Positions 10,931-21,934 of a stretch of 64,000 bases of DNA are shown piece by piece. Every line of letters begins with the position of its first letter. Positions within the stretch are counted from its first letter, which is position 1. Source of the DNA: Spirometra erinaceieuropaei. Taxonomy: Eukaryota; Platyhelminthes; Cestoda; Diphyllobothriidea; Diphyllobothriidae. The DNA lies in assembly GCA_902702965.1 (NCBI GenBank), contig CACRXP010000893.1, positions 141,911 through 205,910 on the forward strand. Reading direction: 5' to 3'. A program made the position numbers and the translations under genes. The notes below the pieces were generated by a model. The model saw nothing but the letters and a program-made list of their open reading frames with translations. It did not search any database and was not told the DNA's origin.

Positions 10931-11835
10931 TCTCGCGCCCGTCTGGTGTTAGCCACTACAATCACTTCAGTAGCGTCCCAATTGTATCAGTGGCCATTCT
11001 CAAGGGCGTGCGCAAACAGCATGGACAGAGGCGGCGGCGGAGGAACTGACTTGTGGTCATTAATGCTAGTCTTAAGACTTCGGCCCGTATGGCCAATATG
11101 AACACTAAAACAGTTGGCGCACGAGATGCGGCGGATGACGTTAGTCAGTTGTTCTATGGAAACCAGGTCTTTTACTCTGCATAATAATCCGCGAAGCGAA
11201 GATGGGGGCTTGTATGCGATTGAGATGACAAAGCGTGTTAATTGTCAGCAGAGTGTTTCAGAAATTTTTTGAATGTACAGCAGTGAATAGAATTTCCGCG
11301 GCACACGATCTCCATTAGAATCGGGACTTCGGGGTTGTCTTTGGCTTCTGGGAAATTTTTCTACAAAGCTGGCCGTGTATCCGTTGGCGCGGAATAGCCG
11401 ATGTAAGTAGGCCAGTTACTTATCAATTCATCACTTTTAAAGACACGGTCAGTTCGATGGAAAAGAGTGCGAACAAAGCTTTTTTATGGGTCTCAGGATG
11501 ATTGCACCCAAATTTTAGGATGATTTCGACACTAGACTTTTAGGTGGACGTTTGTTTCCAGTTTGCATCGCTAAGTATTTGCATACTCACATCTAAAACA
11601 GGGAGGGTATCTCCCGTTGCCTCTTCGCAAGTAAACTATATAACCATGAAGACGCTATATACGTTCTGGTGCAGTCGCTCAAGTTCCATGGTTTTGATGA
11701 TGAAAAATTTGTAATCTACGTAACAAAGCCAAATTTTCGGTTTTTATAACACGCTGCTATAGTCGCCGCCACATTAGATTTGCAAGCAGCTCAAATATTT
11801 ATGATCTCATTGGGGTGCCTACACATTATTGGTCG
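10931..11835 (-). mobile_element. PLE-F copy 1 (left arm), thumb and nuclease
   Basis: On the minus strand this matches the mirrored copy at 41430-42290, which keeps a 194-aa frame through the reverse transcriptase C-terminal region and GIY-YIG domain. The left copy has the same order (motif C neighbourhood near 11700, EEATGDTLP-like segment near 11620, nuclease from about 11130 down) but is broken by stops. The element predates the duplication. Confidence 0.75.
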
Positions 11836-12780
11836 TATTTGTCATCAAATTTCCGATGTGTGACAATAGCCCCCATGAGATCATGGTATCCTTTGAAGTC
11901 ATCTCATTGTTCACCTCTTTCCCTTAGGAGGCACAGTCGATGGAATTCCCGATCTCCAGCTATCTTGTAAAGACGGTTCTGCAAAAACTGGAAACTCGTG
12001 TATTTCGGCCCTATAAGCCACAATTTTGGGTGCCCTATTTGGACGATACAGTTTTGGCTCTTTCAGTTCCTCGGAAATTTTCTACGAACTTAGAGTAGAT
12101 CAGTCTATTCAAGGTCTTTAGGCAAAGACCGAGAATTTTACGCATGCGTATTTGGGCCGAAGTCCGTCAACCGCAGCGGATCGGTGCGTTATATTCATTG
12201 ACTGCCAAAAGGCAGCTAGTAGTATACTACTACTCCCACACCGAGATGCAAAGGAGGCCTTTAAGAGAATGGCACTCCTTCATTCCACAAATCCACATTG
12301 GAGGAAGAAAATGACAGGGCGCTCTCTCTCCTCGACGTGCGAGTATCGAAGCAGGAAAATTGAACCCGCCAGACCAGTGTTTTCCGAAATGCTACAGACA
12401 CAGATAAAAAACTACAGTTAAACAGCAACTACCCCTTCTCGCATAAACGCAGTTGCCGCCGGACACCTTTTCGCCGCATAAACACGCACTGCAGCACAGA
12501 GGCCGATAAGCTACAAGAGCGGGCGTCCCTATTGCACCTCTTCTTTTTCAAAGGATATCCACGTTCCTTTGCAAACAAATGCATGTTTCAAAGGCACACG
12601 GTGAACCGAACCAAAAACCTGAGTTAGTCCGTGTGTTGACTTACATGTGGAACGTCTCTGAGAGGCCACTGAGCGTATGATAAGACCACTCAACGGGGGC
12701 TTTCGACACCGACCGCAGACCACTATCCGCCGATTAATAAAGCAGCCTTGGGATAAGCTGCCCCCTGAGGACGTGGGGCG
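11836..12780 (+). mobile_element. PLE-B type fragment (left arm)
   Basis: The plus strand shows IAPHEIMVSFEVISLFTSFP (motif A, about 11865-11925, first D now E). A deletion skips most of the palm. A motif C-like PYLDDTVL follows (about 12030-12055), then thumb segments between 12120 and 12700. The mirror copy occupies 39430-41400 on the minus strand and retains more of the palm. Stops are frequent. It continues into 12781-13135, where only 12890-12990 is clearly mirrored (39430-39540) and I see no gene. Confidence 0.75.
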
Positions 12781-13135
12781 TCATCAACTTTGTTAAATGC
12801 CTTGACTGTCAGATCAGTTACGGCGGCCTGGCAACTAAACGACTAAAAAAGCGCAAGCATGAGCGCACTTTAGCCGTAAAGAAAAGAGATGTACGCTCAC
12901 ACGGCGCCATAGTCTGTAAAATAATAATCGATTTCACTTTTACGGCTCCCAAGTGCTTGGCCGAGCGAAAAGCAGACTGGCCACGTGTTAGATGCGCTGG
13001 ACCAACACGGGGGCCACATCGGACTCTGGCAGGCGTTATCTGTGCGCAATAACAAATGCCAACATTTGCGGGGTGCGCTGGCAGACCCTGTTGTCGGCAA
13101 TCGTCGCACAACTGGACCACTGCCATCACCCCATT

Positions 13136-14400
13136 GTTTTGTGGTCAAAATCCTGGTCATTTGTGTGGGGACCAGGGGATGCGGATTGGAGCGCCAAGGC
13201 GAGGATCCGTCCGAGCCATCCACCTGCGGCCTCCCCCGTCTCCGGTCTTCTTGACTTGGTCTTGACACCGGGCCCAGGCGGGGGAGGAGGAGAGAGTGTA
13301 GGTAGATGATACGCAAGTCTACTGGCACTATAAACCCCTGCGTAAGTTACTGTCCCTGCTCCCACATTGCAGTCCTTAGGGCACACAGTGGACATCATCG
13401 AAATCGATGGTCGAACTGTCGTCGTCGTGTGTGTGTGTTTGACGACTTAGTATATAATTGTGCAAGCATTTGTGTGGGGAAAAGAAACGCAGTCCGTCCC
13501 GTCGTGTGTGTGTATTGTGTGGAGTGGCGGACTGGTGGGCTGAGGACGGGCTGAACCAGCACCTTCCACGGCCCCCTCACGCAAGCGAGAGACACGCCGA
13601 TCAACCCCCGTTGTGTGAAATCCTGGTGTTTGTGTGTGTATGGGGGGCCAGGTCGTGCTGTGGCGCGCGCAGGCATGGTCAGTCGACCGTGTCAGCCACC
13701 GCGCCCATTTCCCACTCCAGTCTGCTGACCGGCTCAGACAGCGGCTGGGGTGTGGGGATGGGAACGGAGAGTGAGGCCAACGACTCATCGCCCTTTCTCC
13801 TCACTATAAACAATCTGACGCGCTTGAAGCTATCACGGTGCGCTAAAAGCCGTGGCTTGGAAGGTTGCCAACTGACGGGGTACCTAGGACCTCCTCATTC
13901 ACTGGAGGCGGTCTGAGAGTCATGCTGCAATGGCTCCTTTTTTAATGTGGTCTTTATGGCACTCCTAACATAGTGTAAGATCCGAGACAGGTGTTGGCGG
14001 CACGCCTAGGTGCGGCTTCGGCCGTGTCAGCCTCCAAATCTCTGTTTTGTTGGTTGAAATCATGATCATTTGTTGTGTGGACCAGGGGATGTGGTGGAAC
14101 GCCAAGGCGAGGATCCGTTCGAGCCATCCACCTGCGGCCTCCTCCGTCTCCGGTCTTCTTGACTTGGTCTTGACACCGGGCTCAGGCATGGGAGGAGGAG
14201 AGTGTATAGGTAGATGCTACGCAAGTCTATTGGCACTATAAACCCCTGCGTAAGTTACTGTCCCTGCTCCCACATTGCAGTCCATAGGGCACACAGTGGA
14301 CATCATCGAAATCGATGGTCGAACTGTCGTCGTCGTGTGTGTGTGCTTGACGACTTAGTATATAAGTGTGCAAACATTTGTGTGGGGAAATAAACGTGAT
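13136..14400 (+). repeat. Pair of about 340-bp direct repeats
   Basis: Segments of about 13140-13480 and 14050-14390 are direct copies at roughly 90% identity by eye. They share gccaaggcgaggatccg, a purine-rich ggaggaggagag, and a GTC/GT-rich stretch before tgtgtggggaaa. The 570 bp between them (13480-14050) includes pieces resembling the PLE-D 5' region (13600-14030 matches 47330-47700). The right arm has only short remnants near 38340-38420, so the expansion is mostly left-specific. They could be the pseudo-LTRs of a PLE tandem. No gene is evident. Confidence 0.55.
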
Positions 14401-14429
14401 CTTTTGCATCTGTCTTTGTTATGGGCTAG

Positions 14430-15960
14430 GTGATGGCGATTCAACGGGATTGCAGATTGTGGAAAAAATGGCCGCCTGTGTGGCATGGTGGCAGAATTCT
14501 AATCGCCGATGTCGGTGGTGTTAAGTGTTGCAGATATGGTTGGCCGTGTCTGTGGCACGAGGTGGCAATGCAGTTGGATTCCACACGGCCCATCATTTAT
14601 CAACGGCTGCATTTAGCTCGTGGGCCCAGATCATTGAGCCGGGCAAGCAGACTTTCGTAATGAGCTTTCATATCTACGTGGCGGTTTATGCTGCGCATGC
14701 CAGAATACCAGGATTCGAGCAAATTTTAAGCCTGTTTTAATTCGTCCGAATAAAAGCGACGATCGCAATCAAGGGCGTGAGTAAACATGAGTGACAAGGG
14801 GTTACGTCGGCGGATGGGCATTTGATATTCTTCATGCGCATTGCAAGTCGCCGTCCTGAATGAACAGCGTAAGTGGAAGAGCAGTTAGCATACACAATGC
14901 GGTGGATAGCATTACTTTGCTGCTATTTTAAAATCATTTACTGGAGATGGCACCGGGCGTAGGGACGAAGCCGGCTTATGGGCAGTGGAGATCCCAAGCC
15001 GATTTAATTGCCGATCAAATGCTTTAGAAATTTAAGGCATGTAGGGTAGGAAGTAGAATTTACGCACATCTGGTTTTCCATTAGGACCGAAGCTTTGTGC
15101 TTGTCTCTGATATTTGAGACAGTTTCTTACAAAACTGACCGTGTATATGTTGAGCCGGAATAAGCAGAACAAGAAAGTGAGTCCTTTTTTAATTAGATTA
15201 TTGCTGCTGTAATTGCCAAATGCCCGGTGGAAACGGGTTCGGAAGCAGTCCCTTTTATGGGCCGCAAGATGATTCATATCGTACTTAATGCTGACGTAGG
15301 CATTACGACGTTTTCGGCAAATTCTTCCTCACTACTTTTTTGGATACTTACGTCTAGAAATGGGAATATACTTCCTGTTGCCTCCTCGCGAGAAGACTGG
15401 ATAGCTGGTATAAAATAACGTGGACTCTGATGCGGTTGCTTAACTTTGGCAGTCTTCATGATAAAAATGGATTATATACGTTCCCAACTTATGTTTTCGC
15501 CTAAAAGTTCTCATTACATTCTCTTCGGGTTATTGTTATACCAGTTAGACACAGAGACCCGTTATAGGCGAGCCCATTCTTAAGCCCTTCAAGTGCTGAT
15601 AAAACTTTGCACTAAATTGAAAGTACTTCTTGAAAAAGGGTCCAGGCATTTTGAAATATGTTGCATTTGCATTTTGATCTGATTGCCTTGTAGGCGTCTG
15701 ACAGCACTCTTAATGGTAGGCCATTTGGTAGTGAGCAAGACAGGGTAGCTACGCCAAACCATAAAACACACTCGTAAGGATTTAATTTTAGACTTCGACA
15801 CTTCTGTAGGTTTGCTTGTGAGTTTTTATGCCATATTGTTATCCACAGTGAAGGGCTTCAGGTAACTGTATATGCAATTCTATGGTTAATCCACTTAAGT
15901 AAATTTGGTCCCCCGAACATTGGTACGGCCCAGTTTTCACCAGGACAATAAGTGTTCAGT
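14430..15960 (-). mobile_element. PLE-F copy 2 (left arm)
   Basis: Read from 15960 downward, a motif B-like RMGSPITG lies at about 15590-15570. The motif C region has decayed to NVYNPF plus a stop (about 15480-15460). Next come REEATGSIFPFLDVSI (about 15400-15350) and the thumb FRTRFHRAFGNYSSNNLIKK (about 15245-15180). Nuclease and 3' sequence run down to 14430. The mirrored copy is 36900-38340. Both share the destroyed motif C, so the element was inactive before the duplication. Confidence 0.75.
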
Positions 15961-18190
15961 GTTCTTTAACTGGAGATCGTTAAATGGACACAAACGGGCA
16001 GATTATTTTATTCGCTTATTTACTTGACAAACAAACAAACTGCTGCTGATTTTTGCCAACTCACCAAATGGCTAACTTGAGCCTAACGGAAAGAGCTTGT
16101 GATTATGATATCTCGTCTGCTTAATCAGAAATTAATATTTTGAAAATTGCAAACTTCTTCATTATGAAAAGCCATTCTGGCATTTTGCAAGCACAACCAT
16201 GTGTAAATAATGTTCAACAAGAGTTTCAAACATTGCCTATTTTTAAATTTGTTCAAGGGGAACTATCTTCGACTATTTCTCCTAACTGGCTGAAACTCAG
16301 TACAGGTATTTGAGCTTGATTTGGCACCGACGGTTTGACCCCGTTGAGTGTTTTGCACTGTTAATTTTAAATCCGTATTATATGCCATGCGTAGTTCTGA
16401 TACGATTAGCTAAATTGACGCGACTCTTATCCAGGAATATTTTTTTTGAACCCGTCTATGAATCCCAAAAGGTACCACAGCCTTTGTGACGATGGTTTTG
16501 CTAATTTTAATATTCACAAAATTTAGAGGAGACAACAGCGAAAAAGGCTAATAGTCAGCTGCTTAATGTTATTTAATATCAAGTAGCATGTTATGCTGAT
16601 ATGTTCTTATTCGCAAGAGATTGACTAAACTAAAATGCTTTATGGCTTTCGGAACAAACAAAAAGCCATAAGACAAACAGATAGGCGGCAAGCCCTCCCC
16701 AGAGGAGCTACACTGCTTTGACAAAGTGTTCAATTCCTGAGCAGAAATCGTACTCTAACCTGTCAAACGGACGTATGGTTTCGTAAATTCTGCTTCAAGC
16801 TGAATTGAAACCGTGGTCCACAACATCATTTTTGGTTAGTTAAACTATCCAATGAAGTGAAATATAAAGTATGTTTTTGTTCTCCGTATCGCGTTCTCTC
16901 TCGTGAGAACGTATGGTCTTCGCTGCAGCCAAATGCGTCCTGTTTGATTATTCATGCAGCCGACTGCTTTGTCGGGAATAGTCTTTACGTCAATTATGGG
17001 TCTCATATTTTTGTGCAAATTTAACACTCAGACGAAGACATTCCATCACACTTAATTGCCATCTTAGGCTAAGTGAGAAACAAATATTCGTAGGGTACGC
17101 CATTTTATATGAAAAATATAATTCTATCTTACTTACAGCAAAATAAGACTCGCTCTTCTGAAATCTCTGCTCGTTTTGACAGCCATTAAATGCTATATCG
17201 ATCGATAGGAGATCAGAAGGGTGTGTCGTACATAGCTCATGTGTAAGGCGTTTGAAGTGAAAGCGGAGGTGGTTGTTAGCGCTATTTTGAGAACGCATAC
17301 CCTCTGCCAGTGAGCTCTGCTCAAGTACTGGTCGCTCGGCGATAATTCAAATGCTTTTTATGTTAAGCAGTGCTAGGTGAATATGCAAACAGTGCTCTCA
17401 TATTGTCAGTGGCATCTAAGTACAGCAAAAATATAGCATAACTCAAAATTGGCTTTATTTTGTACCAGACGAATGTCTCATCTTTCTAAAACGACGACAT
17501 CTATAGAGGTCAATAGGTGACTTGAAATTCAAATCGAAATGAGTCTCCGTTAATATGGAAGAAATCTTGGAAACTTTTAATCGTTATCGCAAATCGCAAA
17601 CTGTAAACACAGTTTCAGGACGCTTGGAGCAAAGGTAACTGATGTAAAGAAAGACATATATTAAAAGAAGAACAATGTTTTAGATATAATTCGATGCGAG
17701 GAGGAATTGTTGGTCTGATATACGCAGCTATTACTGCACATCAATAAAACCACAAATAGCGGTAAGCCGTTATTTCCATATTTACGTCCAATAATTTGCA
17801 ATGACCGTTTCGTAAAAAATTCGCGAAAATGCTTTTTTCCAGTGTCAATAATGAAGCGGAAGTATGAGGTTTGGTAACATATTTAAGAAAGTTTATCTGT
17901 TACATTTATATGTTTTTCGAAATCTAGTCTAAGAGATATTCTGCATCAATACAGTGATGTAAGACACTAACATCTTCTCTCGAAATAGACTATATATTTG
18001 CGGCAGTTGCCCCAATACTGACGCCTACATTACCATGAAAAATGTTAGGGGCAAACGCCAGTTCCCTGAGTCATATGAGTGAGCATTTATTTGAAAGTAA
18101 ATTCAGGTTCTCTGTTACCATTCAGGGAACATATTTAAATTACTAGCTTTGTGTTTGGTCATGTCGCCCACAGTGCCCATGTGCAAAATT
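15961..18190. repeat. Left middle arm, inner part
   Basis: This matches the reverse complement of about 34505-36900: 17230-17300 pairs with 35450-35520, and 18000-18190 with 34505-34720. It contains a reading frame on the minus strand (16990-17298, listed separately) and a stop-ridden counterpart of the right-arm frame 35761-36141 at about 16640-16975 (+). Nothing else is recognisable. Confidence 0.75.
16990..17298 (-). CDS. Hypothetical reading frame, 102 aa, weak
   Basis: This minus-strand frame begins MRSQNSANNHLRFHFKRL and ends KYETHN. Its right-arm counterpart (about 35450-35750, +) keeps the first 30 codons almost unchanged and the same C-terminal KYETH, but has several stops. No domain, signal peptide or splice pattern is evident. 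An open frame of this size can occur by chance in a window this long, so the call rests only on partial conservation. Confidence 0.2.
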   Translation of the reverse strand: MRSQNSANNHLRFHFKRLTHELCTTHPSDLLSIDIAFNGCQNEQRFQKSESYFAVSKIELYFSYKMAYPTNICFSLSLRWQLSVMECLRLSVKFAQKYETHN

Positions 18191-18308
18191 GTCTTTGCCT
18201 AGCGAAAGTACTGATCTGCAAAGAACCGCATCCACCGACTAAGTCGATATTGCTTTAATGAGAATAACGTGGCGGTCACCTTAGGTTTCCCTTTTTCCGA
18301 CACAGAAA

Positions 18309-18385
18309 NNNNNNNNNNNNNNNNNNNNNNNNNNNNNNNNNNNNNNNNNNNNNNNNNNNNNNNNNNNNNNNNNNNNNNNNNNNNN
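18309..18385. other. Assembly gap of 77 N
   Basis: A run of undetermined bases. It lies at the transition from the left middle arm to the central modules, where repeat-driven misassembly is most likely. Confidence 0.99.
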
Positions 18386-18389
18386 ATAT

Positions 18390-20450
18390 CCATAGATAGC
18401 TGTGATGGGGCGGTTGATTCTTGACTGGTGGCTGTGTGCTTAAGTAGTATGTTCGAATTCTTGGTCAGGATTTGCACGCCTTCAGTGCCCGAGAGTAAAC
18501 AGTAAAGCCTATAGCAGCCTGTTCCGAATAATTTTCATTCAAAGATGTTGATATTGACTGAAAGCCGCCAATGCATACAGGCCAGCATTCTTCTCTCAAA
18601 CAGACGATTTTGACAAATTATCGCGTAAGACTGCCTATGGACCATGCACGGAAATTGAAGGTGAAGAACAGGCTGAAAACTTATTTCAATACGGTGAGCG
18701 AGAAGAGATGAAATCAATAGGCCCAAAAAACGAGTGGAAAATCGACAAAAGGAGCAGTCCGGATGCCTAAAAATTACCTCCTCCGTTAATGCATAAGTGT
18801 GCCTTGCTAGAAAAGAACGAACTTAAGCCAAAATATTTCCTTGTGTTTGCACGCGTTATGCATACTTGAAAGTTCTCTACGATGGTTCGATTGTACTGCC
18901 AACTGTGATTCGACGGCAAAAGATGATTTAGATATAGCAACAATTCTCACAGCCTTAAACCTTTTTTCAAAAAGACCTCAATGGAGTTTCGCTGCAACAC
19001 AACGAAAGCATACGCATGCATAGATCTGAAAATAATGGAAGTTACATTAAACTAGCGTTATAAAATTCCGCCTTATTTTAAACAAATTAAGAAATCATTC
19101 GGGACTTATGACAATACATGTATCATTATTCTGAATGGCGCCAACATAATTTGTAATAAATTAATTCCATTATCTTTTAATCGCTTTGAGACAAAGTTAC
19201 GTTCAATGATTTACCAATTTAACGCAAGATTGAATTAAGGATGACGTCAGGTATAATGACCCAAATTCCACTACGTATGCCAGTTACATCATATTGCTAG
19301 ACATTCGAAGGCATCTTAATCGTTTTCAAGTGTCTAGGTCACAAGTTGTAGTTCTAAAGGACTTTGAGGAGTTCTGGTCTGACAGGCTATTCCGAGTGTA
19401 TAATTTCGTGCGAAATATGAAGGCATTTCTAAAGAACGGCAAAAAATAGATTGGACTTGCAAGTCTCTATCACCTGAGTTATAAAAGAAAACACACTGTG
19501 CCAGAACAGATACGGTTGTCAGATGGCATAATAGTCCAACCGTTGAGTCCATCTCCCGAGGTTAGCCGTAGAGTTCACTTCTGTCTTCATGAATGCATTT
19601 ATCTCTTCCTTAACTTTGTGCCCAGAATGCACTCGATATTTGATTACATCTGGGAGATCTCCTTCCGTTGTCACACGATTCAAAACCTACTGCCAGACTG
19701 GCACTGTCCAATGACTGACAGAAATTCCCAATCCGATAATTAAACATTCGGATTGTTTTTGGGCACATTGACATTACCTCTTTTAATGCATCCTTTGGAA
19801 CAAGTTTCCCGCTCTGTTTTTTCCCTTCAATTCACGTGCATGCTCCAGAAGCAGCCCTGAGAGCCAACATCGTCTGCTTGACAGCTGAATGCCGACCTGT
19901 ATGCATTGGCGGCTCTCAGCTAATGTCAGTATCGTTAAATGAAGATGAGGCAAAACCGGCTGCTATAGGCATTGCGGTGTTCTTTCTCCCAATGACTGTA
20001 AGAAAATGCTAAACTCTGTTTTGTTGACCTCATCAATCAACAAGCAATTAAATATGATACTAAAGAATGAAGTCATAAGACATGAATTAACCGAACAAAC
20101 AAATATTATTAGATATGTTTTGGGAACTGTGTCGCGCTCTTGATAACTACCACGTCAGGTATAAACATCGTCGCTTATCAATACTTTCTTTGTTGGGGAG
20201 AACTCCATAATTGAATTGAGCAAACAACTATCAAAGTTTGCACCCCAATAACTTGAATCTCCTTCAGGTAGGAATTATTTGCACATACAATGTCGGCTGG
20301 TCAAAAGTACGACATCAACACTTACGTTATATAAATAATTTAGTAAAGTTTATCCAACCCTGAGTGATACAATGGAATATTTTGAGCGCCTTTTGGCGCC
20401 TGCGCTTTTACCCAGATTTTCGGAAAATACTTTGTGTTACCCGCCGATTC
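18390..20450 (-). repeat. Central module, copy A
   Basis: On the minus strand this segment has the same order of blocks as 21935-25330 and 30690-33820: an inverted end, a block beginning at aatccgaatgtttaat, an open-frame block, a block around agatctatgcatgcgtatg, then the opposite inverted end. It is shorter than copy B because one internal block of about 650 bp is absent. The open-frame block here (19334-19552) encodes DSTVGLLCHLTTVSV, matching frames in copies B (about 23926-24212) and C2 (31993 on). Substitutions are not clearly coding-like, so I do not call a gene. Confidence 0.65.
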
Positions 20451-20699
20451 TATGATTTTGGAATGTCTTTTGGGTAACATCGTGCACATTCCGCAAGTTT
20501 CTATAAAACTGCTACTGAAATCGCATTAATAACATGTTTATTTTGCTGCTTATATCACTGTGCCATGTTTGCAGTCCGCCTCCTACAGACATTGCCCATT
20601 ATTCCAAAATCAGGCCAGGTATCGACTTTTTTCCCTTTGCATGAACGGGAGAAAAAGTTACATTTCGTTTATTTGCCTGTTGGCCCCATGTAATAAAAA

Positions 20700-21930
20700 C
20701 TTACTTGATCTAGCAAATCCAAATAATATGCTTGTTAATGTGTCTGGCGCAATGTTACACACTTACATGCATGTACAAAGACCAGTATGTTGCAGTGTGC
20801 ATTTCTATCTATATGATTGCGCGTCCCCGTTTGATTGAGCACTGGAAAATCATGATCTGTTTTAGAAAGGACTTCATCGGCATGCGCCGTCGAACTGCCG
20901 GCCGGTCGTCCAATCATATGTTTGTCAAAACGTCAAGAAGAATAACTGCGGAAAAACTGATTACTACTAAAGGAAAAGCCATTTGTAAGCATTCTAACGT
21001 ATGGGGACAGTGTAGCGCTGCCAAGCGTTCCTAGTTGACCACATCATGGATACGTGCACTAGAAGTGAACTTAATACCTAATTTGATTGAATTTAAACGA
21101 AGAATAATTTTGATGATGCTGGCACGAGCGAAACGTTGATGGGAGGACGGGGCTTACTAACTGGAGGTCGAAAGATGTGACTGAGGATTCGGCTAAGATT
21201 TGAGTCCCCAGAAAGCACTGTATATATGCTTTTAAGTTTTGTCGTTACAATCGACCCCGAACTGGTCTAAATGTGCAATACAGTCATGCCTTTTAGCAAC
21301 ACAACAATTTGCAAACTGACCATAAATTAACCAAACCAATTATACTGCTAATTAACGCATCTCTGGGGGAGATTTTATAGTTAGAGCTTCCAGGTAGGTT
21401 TGAGATCAAAAAAAAGATGCACACGTGCAGAAGAGCCCTTTCACCTTCTGCGTTGAAAATGCAGACTTCATGGCTAAACGAACCGAAAATAATTTTTACA
21501 AAATGCATAAAGTGGTGTTGTAGAACTTGTAAGAAAACAAATTAATTGTCTATACAAACGACTTGGAGGAATCAGCCTATGTCGCTGATATATATTTCGC
21601 TAATCCGCGTTTAACAATTAAGGTAACTTCTGAAGATGAATAGTTACATTAACAAGCAGGAGGTCTCTAATAAATCCTTATAAATGTAAAACATTTCCTT
21701 GACAGTGTCTTGCAGAACCCATATATTTAAACAACGCATTTTTTGAAATTAATTAGCAAAATTCATACCACCACAATTATTGTGGAAACTGCACAATAGC
21801 ATATTTGTAGAAGACATTCATGAGCGGGCGATTATAACGCAGCAGCTAGTAAAAATGATCAGGTATATCTATGGGAAAACAGATTACCCCTGTTTGTGGT
21901 CTATTTGCTATTTAGCAATAACAGTTTTTT
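20700..21930 (+). repeat. Central inverted block, left copy
   Basis: This block is the inverted counterpart of 26800-28030. The best conserved part, about 20830-21010, stays near 90% identical and could encode RPRLIEH and FRKDFIGMRRRTA on the plus strand; the other copy has stops in that frame. A second shared part (21293-21508 on the minus strand, 27231-27422 on the plus) keeps HFVKII and SFSH in frame. No splice sites or family assignment can be supported. Confidence 0.6.
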
Positions 21931-21934
21931 TAGA

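Noticed and set aside
13410..14345. A CRISPR-like or satellite array from the GT/CA-rich and direct-repeat region.
   Set aside because: Only two long repeats with a single spacer-like interval, in a eukaryotic transposon context. The GT runs are short simple repeats.
20735..21034. A GPCR fragment, suggested by QYVAVC and FRKDF.
   Set aside because: There are no flanking transmembrane segments, the residues are not in the order of a receptor, and the other copy of the block has stops.
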